DNA from: an uncultured Clostridia bacterium | GTDB taxonomy: Bacteria > Bacillota > Clostridia > UBA1381 | DNA length: 43,557 nucleotides | Assembly: GCA_934476675.1 (NCBI GenBank) | Contig: CAKSOE010000027.1 | Coordinates: 1-43,557 of the forward strand | Direction of reading: 5' to 3' | Shown here: positions 26,296 to 35,024 of the stretch, one piece after another | How positions within the stretch are numbered: the first letter of the stretch is position 1 | Layout of the letters: every line of letters begins with the position of its first letter | Notes under the pieces: generated by a model | Seen by the model: only the letters and a program-made list of their open reading frames with translations | Database searches by the model: none | Told to the model about the DNA's origin: nothing | Program-made: the position numbers and the translations under genes

Positions 26296-27909
26296 ATGAA
26301 ACTTTTAATGGATATGGTGCATGATAATCCGGGTGAAGAAAGGACAAAAACATCTTTCAGAAATCCCGAAAAACTTTTGGCATACGGATATAACACTCAG
26401 GTTTTTAAGCATAATGATACAACGGTAACCTTTAAAAAATTAAATAAGGATTTTTTCAGCACCGCCGGAGGCCATACATGGCTTGAACAAATGACTGAAT
26501 ACTCCGCAGATGAAATAAATGCGGCTCATAATGCGGGTCTTTTGACAATGTGTCATACGGATTTGTTTGTCTTGCCGAAACTTCTTGTTGATGAATATCG
26601 AAGTGAAATTTGCGATGCAAAAGGAAGAATCTCTATTTTTAAAAAGAAAACAAAAGAAATTCACAGCTTATTATTCGATGAATTATTCGATAACTATCCG
26701 CTTGATGGGCTTATAATCCGTGTCGGGGAGACCTATCTGCACGACACACCTTATCACATCGGAAATGGTGCGGTAGAGTATGGAGACAGGGAAGAAGAGA
26801 TAAAGACATTTATTGAGCTTATCAATTTTCTGCGTAGTGAGGTTTGCGTAAAGCATAATAAATATCTTATATTCAGAACATGGGATTGTTTCCCGGATAA
26901 GTTCCATGCCAATGCGGACTACTATCTTGATGTTACGAATAATATAGAGCCGCACGAGAAATTGCTGTTTTCAATAAAACATACGGCGTTGGATTTTTGG
27001 CGGTATGTAAAATTCAATCCGTGCATTGGCAAAGGCATGCATAAGCAGGTTATAGAAGTGCAGTGTCAGCGGGAATATGAAGGCAAAGGCGCATATCCGA
27101 TGTATATTGCAAACGGAGTCATTAACGGATTTTCGGAAAATAAAAATATTCTCGGAATAAAGGATTTTGCGGATGATCCGTTATTCAACGGAATTTATAC
27201 ATGGTCGCGCGGAGGCGGATGGAACGGACCGTACATAAAAAATGAATTTTGGTGTGACTTGAATGTATATGTAATAAGCCAATATGCCGCCGATACGGCA
27301 AGAACGGAAAAAGAAATATTTTTGGAGTATGCAATGAACAAAATGAAGCTTGATAAGGCAAATGCGGAGAAATTCTATGCTCTTTGTCTTAAGGTTCCGG
27401 AGGCTGTGCTTCATGGAAGATATATTACACCGTATGATTTGTCACTTAATGAAAGCTTTATGCCCTGCGGCAATTGGATCAGAGATGATTGTATTGCAGG
27501 ACTACAAAGAGATTTGAATAAAGTTTTTGATTACTTAGAGACGAATAGTTTGGTTGATGAGGCGCTAAAAGAAAAGGATTTGACTGTACAGCTTTGGGAA
27601 GAAATCAAAGCCGATTTTAATCAGATTGTATTTTCGGATAAAGAATTAAAGGAGTTTATCGGAAACAGCATAGAGTATGGAATAAGGTTTTACCATATAG
27701 TTGATATAAGTTTTCATATTTTTGCAAAATGCAGAAGAAAAGAAAAAGTCGCTGATTTGCTTAAAGAGTATGATAAAGCATGGGATGAATTTAATGCTTT
27801 GCTGAAAAATGAAAATGCAGCTACGGGTTACTTTGATCATTATATCTTTGAAGAGAATGGGCGAGGGTTGGGAGATACTATTGCCTATTGCAGACAAAAT
27901 CTTATATAA
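26296..27909 (+). CDS. Cytoplasmic TIM-barrel glycosidase, alpha-glucuronidase-like (tentative)
   Basis: A 537-aa protein without signal peptide. The first ~350 residues read as a barrel: DGLIIRVGETY, FRTWDCFPDKFH, then VEVQCQREYEGKG-like strand, and YTWSRGGGWNGPY. The QREYEGKG pattern recalls the conserved QEYxG stretch of GH67 alpha-glucuronidases and GH115-type enzymes; the C-terminal ~180 residues are helical, as in GH67. Candidate acids include Glu in VGETY and in the REYEG stretch. This is a fold-level guess. It lies 11 bp after the deacetylase and would process an acidic-sugar-containing oligosaccharide if the resemblance holds. Confidence 0.5.
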   Translation: MKLLMDMVHDNPGEERTKTSFRNPEKLLAYGYNTQVFKHNDTTVTFKKLNKDFFSTAGGHTWLEQMTEYSADEINAAHNAGLLTMCHTDLFVLPKLLVDEYRSEICDAKGRISIFKKKTKEIHSLLFDELFDNYPLDGLIIRVGETYLHDTPYHIGNGAVEYGDREEEIKTFIELINFLRSEVCVKHNKYLIFRTWDCFPDKFHANADYYLDVTNNIEPHEKLLFSIKHTALDFWRYVKFNPCIGKGMHKQVIEVQCQREYEGKGAYPMYIANGVINGFSENKNILGIKDFADDPLFNGIYTWSRGGGWNGPYIKNEFWCDLNVYVISQYAADTARTEKEIFLEYAMNKMKLDKANAEKFYALCLKVPEAVLHGRYITPYDLSLNESFMPCGNWIRDDCIAGLQRDLNKVFDYLETNSLVDEALKEKDLTVQLWEEIKADFNQIVFSDKELKEFIGNSIEYGIRFYHIVDISFHIFAKCRRKEKVADLLKEYDKAWDEFNALLKNENAATGYFDHYIFEENGRGLGDTIAYCRQNLI

Positions 27910-27937
27910 ATTATGTATCACAAAAGGAGGAAGTATT

Positions 27938-28834
27938 TTGAAGAATTTTAAATTAGAAGGGGTTTATACGGCTTTGTTTTCTCTGTATGATGAGAATATG
28001 AATGTTTTAAAAAACAGTGTGGACAGTCTTATTGACTATAATATTCAAAAAGGCATTAAGGGCTTTTATGTCGGCGGCGGTACGGGCGAATGTACGGTTT
28101 TACCGAATAGGACAAGAAAACAGATGCTTGAAACGGTTAAAGCTCATTCGGGAAAATTTGAAACTATTGCACATATCGGAGCGGGGCATTTTGAAGATAC
28201 AATGGATTTATTGGAACATGCAAACAGTGTCGGAGTGGATGCGGTATCGTCTCTTCCGCCGTCTCTGACAGCATATTATTCAGCAGATGAAACTTTTGAA
28301 TATTACAAAATCTTGGCTGAGAAATCAAATGCACCTGTTCTTGCATATATAACACCGATGCTTCAGTGTGACATTATTGCCTTTGTAAAAAAACTTATGG
28401 AGTTGGAAAATATTATCGGTATAAAGCTGACAATACCCGATTATCATTTGTTTGAACAGATAAAAGCAATTGTGGGCGAAAAGTGTAATTTAATGAACGG
28501 ACCGGATGAGTGTATGCTGGCTGGATTGTCGATGGGGGCTGACGGAGCAATTGGCACTACATATAATATAATGCCCAAAACGGCTTGTGAAATATATGAT
28601 AGCTTTATGAAAGGTGATATGAAGCAAGCATTGCATAAGCAAAATCAACTCAATAGAGTGATTGATTTTTTACTTAGCTATAATCACAATTTTGCTTATT
28701 GGAAATTACCGCTTAAAGTGTTGGGGATTGATGTCGGTTATACTGTCAAGCCGTCCAAACTTCCGGATTCCGATGAAATTGAGAATGTTTTGACGAAACT
28801 TCTTGAAACACAGTTTGCGAAAGAAATAGAATAA
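27938..28834 (+). CDS. DHDPS/N-acetylneuraminate-lyase family aldolase
   Basis: A 298-aa class I aldolase. Schiff-base Lys163 lies in GIKLTIPD, catalytic Tyr137 in AYITP, and the carboxylate-binding loop is GGGTGE (46-51). Substrates in this family are 2-keto acids: dihydrodipicolinate synthesis, N-acetylneuraminate cleavage or keto-deoxy sugar acids. Placement in a sugar locus favours a catabolic keto-acid sugar role over lysine synthesis. TTG start at 27938 with AAAGGAGG seven bases upstream; the longer frame has no site and would overlap the previous gene. Confidence 0.85.
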   Translation: MKNFKLEGVYTALFSLYDENMNVLKNSVDSLIDYNIQKGIKGFYVGGGTGECTVLPNRTRKQMLETVKAHSGKFETIAHIGAGHFEDTMDLLEHANSVGVDAVSSLPPSLTAYYSADETFEYYKILAEKSNAPVLAYITPMLQCDIIAFVKKLMELENIIGIKLTIPDYHLFEQIKAIVGEKCNLMNGPDECMLAGLSMGADGAIGTTYNIMPKTACEIYDSFMKGDMKQALHKQNQLNRVIDFLLSYNHNFAYWKLPLKVLGIDVGYTVKPSKLPDSDEIENVLTKLLETQFAKEIE

Positions 28835-28867
28835 ATTACAGATTGAGAAATGAAGGAGGAAAATGAA

Positions 28868-29764
28868 ATGATAGATTATAATGGTTTGAAAGAGGGATTT
28901 AAGAATGCCGGAATATGCAGCGGAGATACTGTTTTAATACATTCGGCAATGACACCGATAGGATATGTTGAAGGAGGCGCAAAAACAGTAGCCGAGGCGT
29001 TGATTGATACAGTGGGTAAAGAAGGGACAATTGTGGCACCGGCATTCTGTTTTGTGCATGAAAAAGAATCTGATCCTATAATTGATCCCGTAAATGATAA
29101 ATCGGAAATGGGAGCAATCAGCGAGGCGATAAGAACTTTTGTGGGGGCAAAAAGAAGTACGGCATTCAGACATAGCTTCAGTGCTGTCGGAAAAAATGCA
29201 GATATTATTGTCAACGTTGATCCGTACCTGAGCGTTTTTGATATAGACAGTTCTTTTGGCAAAATGTTGGGCTTGAATACAAAAGTTATTTTATTAGGTG
29301 TAACATGGGTTAATTCAACAACACATCACTTTGCCGAATATCTTTTAAATGTAAAAGACAGGCATACCATTGAGAAAAAAGTCAAAGTACGTAATGCGGA
29401 TGGGATGATTTCTGAGGCAATACTAACGGATTATCAGCCTAAACCTAATGAAAACGGCGAATATTATTCATTTCCGCATGATTTCAATCGAGCAGGATTG
29501 ATGCTGGAAAATGAAGGGAAAGTAAAGATTTCATCAATAGGCAATGCTGTAACCAGAGTTCATTATATGCGTGATTTAATACATTTGTTTATTGATAATT
29601 ATGCTGTTACATATAATATGTTTGCTGTTGATGAAACAACAGGAATGCCCGTTGTTTTACCGCAGGGTGAAGTAGTCACAAAGGAATATCTTGACGGCTG
29701 CGGAAGATTAGATGTGGCTGAATGGTCATGCGTTAAAGCAGAGAATATATACAAAAAGAAATAA
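28868..29764 (+). CDS. AAC(3)-type N-acetyltransferase (YokD-like)
   Basis: A 298-aa acetyl-CoA-dependent acetyltransferase of the aminoglycoside 3-N-acetyltransferase fold. Family landmarks are VLIHSAM..IG near 25, GGAKTVAEALIDTVG, GTIVAPAF, then RHSFSAVGKNAD around 105 and ILLGVTWVNSTTHH with a His pair. In the usual HPxxS motif the HP is lost and only the later His-Ser pair remains. In a glycan locus the natural substrate is more likely an amino sugar than an antibiotic. The start at 28868 uses GGAGG ten bases before; the upstream ATG at 28850 contains that site inside itself. Confidence 0.75.
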   Translation: MIDYNGLKEGFKNAGICSGDTVLIHSAMTPIGYVEGGAKTVAEALIDTVGKEGTIVAPAFCFVHEKESDPIIDPVNDKSEMGAISEAIRTFVGAKRSTAFRHSFSAVGKNADIIVNVDPYLSVFDIDSSFGKMLGLNTKVILLGVTWVNSTTHHFAEYLLNVKDRHTIEKKVKVRNADGMISEAILTDYQPKPNENGEYYSFPHDFNRAGLMLENEGKVKISSIGNAVTRVHYMRDLIHLFIDNYAVTYNMFAVDETTGMPVVLPQGEVVTKEYLDGCGRLDVAEWSCVKAENIYKKK

Positions 29765-29814
29765 AGAGCTAAATGGATTTAATTGAAAGCTATAGCTGCA
29801 ACGGAGGAAAATAA

Positions 29815-32637
29815 ATGGAAAAACAATATAAAATGCACGTAATAACAGGAACACATTGGGACAGGGAATGGCGGCATACGGCGGAGCAGTCCAAACTGCG
29901 GCTTATGGATTTGATAGATTCAATCCTTGAAATTCTCGAAAAAGACCCCGAATACAATTCGTTCATTCTTGACGGCGGAACAATTGTTTTGGAGGATTAC
30001 TTTACCGTCCGACCGGAAAAGAAAGAGTTAATAAAGGAGCTTATTGAAAAGAAAAAGCTGTTTATCGTAAACTGGTACACCCTGCCCGAAACCTATACGG
30101 TTGCTCCGGAGGCATTAATCAGAAACCTGCTTTTAGGAACAAAAATGGCAAAGGAATACGGCGGTGCAATGAGAGCGGGATATACGGCAACAGGCTATGG
30201 TCAGACAAGCCAGCTGCCGCAGATTTATGACGGATTCGGTATTGAAACAGCTATGTTCTATCGCGGCACCAATAAATATGAGCTGCCGGAACTTTTTAAG
30301 TGGGAGGCTCTTGACGGAACTCAGATTTATGTACATAAAACCTTTGATGAGGTAACACGCACCAACTGGTATTTCTATGTGTACGACCTGATTGCTCTCG
30401 GAAAAGGCACAAAGGATTTAAGTTATACATATAAAAAGGAATGTGAACCGGTACATCTCTGTGATGATGTGCTTTATGAAAAGGCAATCAAGCAGACGAT
30501 TGATACGCCGACATTTGACAAGAGCGACGAGGGGCTCAAAAAAGCACTTAAAAATATTACGGATCAGGCTATGCCTTACGCAATAGGAAATCATCTTTTG
30601 GCACTTAACATGGAGGACAATGCAGAGCCGCATCCGCTCCATTCGGAAATGGTTAAGGCGATGAATGATATATCGGACGATATTGAAATTGTTCAGGATG
30701 ATATGGATTCCTACATGGATACGATTATTGCAGAGAATAAGGACAAGGATTTATTTGTTCATAAAGGTGAACTTCGTTATGAAGCGGTTGACCTCGGCAG
30801 TTGGAGCGGACTTTATGGTGTTACTCACGCATCAAGAGTGAAATTAAAGCTTGTCAATGAGAATGCGGAAACTAACCTTATAAACTTAGCGGAGCCTTTG
30901 GCGGCTTTTGCGTCTGCTTATGGTGCGGAATATCCGAAAACAAACCTCGACAGAGCGTGGAAAGGACTTCTTGCAAACCATGCGCATGATAGCATAGTCG
31001 GCTGTGCCGTAGACAGAGCGCATGAGGACGCAATGTATAATTTCTCCGTTGCCAAAACTGTGGCGGAGGAAGTTATGGGCAGAAGTATGGTGTCTTTGTT
31101 TGAAAAAATAGATACATCAAAGAACTTTAATTTTGATACCGATTTTACTTTTATCATTTTCAATACGCTTGCACAAAGCCGTAAAAGTGTAATTGAGGTT
31201 GTAATGGATTTGCCGAAAAATATCTCGTTTGCAGGGACAAACGACTCTGTCGGTGTCGGCAGCGGTGCGGACGCAGGTATGCTGTTTTATGATATTGTGG
31301 ACGAAAACGGCAACAAAGTTGATTTTGTTGAAATTTCGGCTGAAAATATCAAGATGAGCGTTGAAAGAAAATATGATACCGCAACTGCATTTTCAGCTGT
31401 TCGCCGCAGACTGCTCATCAACGTAGACGTGCCGCCGATGGGATATTCAACATATGCTTTAAAACTTCGTGAGCCGGAGTTTGTGTATAAATCAACAATC
31501 GGAGATAACCGTGAATTTATCGCCAATGATTCGGGAATTCTGGAAAATGAGTATTTGAAAATTACGCTTAATTCAAACGGTACATTCTCGATGCTCGATA
31601 AGGAAAACGGAAAATTGTATGAGAATATGCATTATTTCACCGATGAGGGACAGGTGGGTTCTGCTCACAAATACGTTACACCGGTGAGAAATCCGATGAT
31701 AACAAGCCTCGGCAATCATGCGGAAATCACGCTGATAGAAAACAATGCTCTGCGGGGAATATTTGAAATTAAAATGACAATGGAAATTCCGGCGGCGGCA
31801 ACTCTTGACGGCCGTGACAGACTGCGTGAGAAGGTGCTTTTGCCGATTACGTATAGATTAATTCTCGAAAAAGGCAAAAAATATCTCAGCGTAAAAACAA
31901 AGCTTACGAACAAGGCAAGGGATCACAAGCTGTATGTTAATTTTCCGACAAATATCAATACTGATTTTGATTATGCGGAATCTGCGTTTGCGGTGGAAAG
32001 AAGAAGTATTAAGCATAAGGTTATGAAGGATAATACGGAGCCGTTCGCACCATGCCACCCGATGCAGAATTTCTGCGGAGTATCGGACGGTGAAAAGGGT
32101 ATTGCATTTTTCTCGGGCGGATTGCGTGAATATGAAATTCGTGACGATGCCGCAAGAACAATGGCAATCACACTGCTCCGTACACAGCGAGCATATATGA
32201 CGGCAAATCCGGATATGACACCCGAAGAATTTGATAAATATACGGGTATGCACTCATTCGGTGACATTGAATATAACTATGCGATTTATCCGCATAAAGG
32301 CTCATGGGAGGACGGAAATGTTCAGGAACAGGCATATGATTTCAAGGTAAAGCTGAAAGCAATTCAGGGCGTACCTCATGAGGGCATATTGCCGTGCCGT
32401 TACAGCTTTGTTGAAACAAATAACGAAAATATTGTGCTTGCGGCGGTAAAACAGAGCGAAGATAAGACGGGAATTATTATTAGATTGTGGAATAAGTCCG
32501 ATAAAGATGAAAAGCTTGATGTTACGGTTAATTTCCCGCACAAGGATATCAAGCTGGTAAAGATGAACGAAACCGAAACGGAGCAGACAAATATAATCGG
32601 AGCGCATAAGGTAATAACGCTTAAAGCGACAATATGA
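29815..32637 (+). CDS. GH38 alpha-mannosidase homologue lacking the catalytic Asp
   Basis: A 940-aa cytoplasmic protein of the GH38 fold. The N-terminal zinc motif HWDREW supplies His14 and Asp16, and HDSIVGC near 391-397 supplies the later His. The block that normally reads as (P)D-[ST]-FG, where Asp is nucleophile and zinc ligand, here reads YTATGYGQTSQLPQ, with Thr126 at the Asp position (codon ACA 30190-30192). The C-terminal beta-sandwich is present and the length is normal for GH38. It may be a pseudo-enzyme, a binding protein or an enzyme with altered chemistry. GGAGG upstream; its end overlaps the next gene's region by a few bases. Confidence 0.8.
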   Translation: MEKQYKMHVITGTHWDREWRHTAEQSKLRLMDLIDSILEILEKDPEYNSFILDGGTIVLEDYFTVRPEKKELIKELIEKKKLFIVNWYTLPETYTVAPEALIRNLLLGTKMAKEYGGAMRAGYTATGYGQTSQLPQIYDGFGIETAMFYRGTNKYELPELFKWEALDGTQIYVHKTFDEVTRTNWYFYVYDLIALGKGTKDLSYTYKKECEPVHLCDDVLYEKAIKQTIDTPTFDKSDEGLKKALKNITDQAMPYAIGNHLLALNMEDNAEPHPLHSEMVKAMNDISDDIEIVQDDMDSYMDTIIAENKDKDLFVHKGELRYEAVDLGSWSGLYGVTHASRVKLKLVNENAETNLINLAEPLAAFASAYGAEYPKTNLDRAWKGLLANHAHDSIVGCAVDRAHEDAMYNFSVAKTVAEEVMGRSMVSLFEKIDTSKNFNFDTDFTFIIFNTLAQSRKSVIEVVMDLPKNISFAGTNDSVGVGSGADAGMLFYDIVDENGNKVDFVEISAENIKMSVERKYDTATAFSAVRRRLLINVDVPPMGYSTYALKLREPEFVYKSTIGDNREFIANDSGILENEYLKITLNSNGTFSMLDKENGKLYENMHYFTDEGQVGSAHKYVTPVRNPMITSLGNHAEITLIENNALRGIFEIKMTMEIPAAATLDGRDRLREKVLLPITYRLILEKGKKYLSVKTKLTNKARDHKLYVNFPTNINTDFDYAESAFAVERRSIKHKVMKDNTEPFAPCHPMQNFCGVSDGEKGIAFFSGGLREYEIRDDAARTMAITLLRTQRAYMTANPDMTPEEFDKYTGMHSFGDIEYNYAIYPHKGSWEDGNVQEQAYDFKVKLKAIQGVPHEGILPCRYSFVETNNENIVLAAVKQSEDKTGIIIRLWNKSDKDEKLDVTVNFPHKDIKLVKMNETETEQTNIIGAHKVITLKATI

Positions 32638-32648
32638 CGGAGGAAACA

Positions 32649-35024
32649 ATGAGAAAAATACATCTGATATGCAATGCACACCTTGATCCGGTATGGCTAT
32701 GGCAAAGAACAGAGGGCATGGCGGAGGCAATGTCGACATTCAGAATAGCGGCAGAGTTTTGCGAAAAATATGACGGCTTTGTGTTTAATCACAACGAATC
32801 GGTATTGTACGAATGGGTGCAGGAGAATGAGCCGGAGCTTTTTGAAAGAATACAAAAGCTTGTAAAGCAAGGTAAATGGCGTGTAATGAGCGGCTGGTAT
32901 TTGCAGCCGGACGTATTGATGCCCTGTGGTGAGTCAATCATACGTCAGATAAAGACGGGAAACGATTTTTTTGAAAAATATTTTGGAAAAATCCCCAAAA
33001 CAGCTATCGGCTTTGATGCTTTCGGACATTCAAGAGGTCTGGTGCAGATTTTGAAAAAGTGCGGATATGATAATTACGCATATCTGCGGCCGAGAGAAAA
33101 AGAGTGCGGTCCGTTTGTCTGGAAAGGATTTGACGGTAGCACGGTTACGGCATTTAAGCTTTATGAATGGTACAATACGCCAAAGGGTGAAGCGCTTGAA
33201 CGGATTGAAAGCTATAACAAGGATTTCCCTGAAAGACAGTTGAATCTCGTAACATGGGGGATTGGCAATCATGGCGGAGGACCGAGCGAAAAGGATTTAA
33301 ACGATATTAATCGTTTTGCGGAGAAATGCAGTGATACGGAAATTGTTCACTCGGATTTTGACGCATATTTTGATGAGCTTGATAAATCAGACTTGGAAGT
33401 TGTCGATAAGTCACTCACGCATTGTATGATTGGTTGTTATACCTCTATGGCTCGGGTAAAACAGGGACACAGAAGGCTTGAAAATATGCTTTCAATGTGT
33501 GAAAAAATGCTGTGTCAAAGTAAAGTTAAATACGATAAAAAACAGCTTGAAGAAGCAGAAAAAGCTTTGCTTTTTACAGAATTTCACGATGTTTTGCCCG
33601 GTTCGGCAATCAAAAGGGTTGAAGATGACAGTTTAAGGCTGATAGGATACGGCAGTGAAATTCTCGACAGACTGATTTCAAAAGCATTTTTTAAACTTTG
33701 TGACGGTCAGAAAAAGGCAACAGAGGGTGAAATTCCGGTTATGGTATACAATCCGCATCCGTATGCAGTGGAGTCGGATTTTGAAGTTGAATTTCAGATG
33801 GCTGAACAAAATCATCCCCGAAACGGCATTTTCAATATCAAGGTCAAAAACGAAAACGGTGAATATATCCCGTGTCAGCTTGAACAGGAGGACAGCGCAC
33901 ACGGTATGGACTGGCGCAAAAAGGTTGTGTTCCATGCAACGGCGGATCCGATGGGGATTACACGTTTTGACTGTGAGCTTGAACGTGATATGAATTTCGT
34001 GAAAATACAGCCGCATACCGAGGGAAATAACAGGATTGTACTGAAAAATAAGCATCTTGAAATTGAAATAGACAAAACAACAGGAGAAATTGCAAAATAT
34101 CTGTTTGACGGCAAAGAGGCTGTTAATTCAATCAAATTAAAGGCTTACAGAGATAATGCCGATCCGTGGGGCATGGAGGTTGATGGCTTTAATGAAAGTA
34201 TCGGCGAATTCATGCCGAAAGAGCCGGCAAGGGTGATTGAAAATGGAGATGTCAGAACAAAGGTACAGACTGTTTGGAAATATGGTGGCTCATCAGCCGT
34301 AATAACCTACATATTTTCCCAAAATTCAGACTTTCTTGATATGAACGTCAAAATACTTTCTGCCGATGAAAAAGTTATGTATAAATTGTGCATTGATACG
34401 GCACTTGATAATACGGCAAAGGCATATTGTCAGACGATGTTCGGCACGGAGGAAACACATAAACAGGGATGGGAAAGCGTATTCCAGAAATGGTGCGGCT
34501 TGAATGACGGTAAAAATTCCGTAAATGTTCTGAACAGCGGAACATACGGAGGCAGCTTTGAGGACAATGAAATCAGAATATCGCTTATGAGAACACCGGT
34601 ATATTCCGCACATCCCGTTGAAGGTGTGGATTTAGCACCAAATGACATGATATATAATCATATTGATATGGGTGAGCGTAATTTTGAATTCAGAATATGT
34701 GTAAACGAAGAATTTACCGATAGTGAGGCAGAAATATTCAATCAGAAACCGTTTGTTCTGTCATTCTTTCCGTCCGGAAACGGAGAAAGAGCGTATAGCA
34801 CTGTCAGCATCGATAACAAAAATATTATTCTTTCAGCACTTAAAGCGGAGGAAAACGGTGTATTGGTGCGGTTATATAATTCTGCAAAAGATTTGCAGAA
34901 ATGCAGCTTGCAAGTAGGCGAAAATAATTTTGCAATCACGCTTGAACCGTTTGAGGTTAAAACCGTGGTGATAAACGGAACGGATATAACAGAAACAGAT
35001 ATGTTGGGAAGAAAACAGATATGA
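32649..35024 (+). CDS. GH38 alpha-mannosidase
   Basis: A 791-aa cytoplasmic retaining zinc enzyme. NAHLDPVW gives His11 and Asp13, GFDAFGHS gives the nucleophile and zinc ligand Asp123, and FHDVLPGS gives His313-Asp314. So the full catalytic set is present, unlike the paralogue upstream. It would release alpha-mannose from imported oligosaccharides. The start at 32649 is chosen because CGGAGGAA lies just upstream; an in-frame ATG at 32634 overlaps the previous stop and has no better site. Its stop overlaps the HAD gene's start by ATGA. Confidence 0.9.
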   Translation: MRKIHLICNAHLDPVWLWQRTEGMAEAMSTFRIAAEFCEKYDGFVFNHNESVLYEWVQENEPELFERIQKLVKQGKWRVMSGWYLQPDVLMPCGESIIRQIKTGNDFFEKYFGKIPKTAIGFDAFGHSRGLVQILKKCGYDNYAYLRPREKECGPFVWKGFDGSTVTAFKLYEWYNTPKGEALERIESYNKDFPERQLNLVTWGIGNHGGGPSEKDLNDINRFAEKCSDTEIVHSDFDAYFDELDKSDLEVVDKSLTHCMIGCYTSMARVKQGHRRLENMLSMCEKMLCQSKVKYDKKQLEEAEKALLFTEFHDVLPGSAIKRVEDDSLRLIGYGSEILDRLISKAFFKLCDGQKKATEGEIPVMVYNPHPYAVESDFEVEFQMAEQNHPRNGIFNIKVKNENGEYIPCQLEQEDSAHGMDWRKKVVFHATADPMGITRFDCELERDMNFVKIQPHTEGNNRIVLKNKHLEIEIDKTTGEIAKYLFDGKEAVNSIKLKAYRDNADPWGMEVDGFNESIGEFMPKEPARVIENGDVRTKVQTVWKYGGSSAVITYIFSQNSDFLDMNVKILSADEKVMYKLCIDTALDNTAKAYCQTMFGTEETHKQGWESVFQKWCGLNDGKNSVNVLNSGTYGGSFEDNEIRISLMRTPVYSAHPVEGVDLAPNDMIYNHIDMGERNFEFRICVNEEFTDSEAEIFNQKPFVLSFFPSGNGERAYSTVSIDNKNIILSALKAEENGVLVRLYNSAKDLQKCSLQVGENNFAITLEPFEVKTVVINGTDITETDMLGRKQI

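Noticed and set aside
24333..28834. Complete sialic-acid (Nan) catabolic pathway
   Set aside because: Only a propeller and an aldolase are present; no ManNAc epimerase or kinase is visible. Keto-acid sugar use remains a hypothesis.
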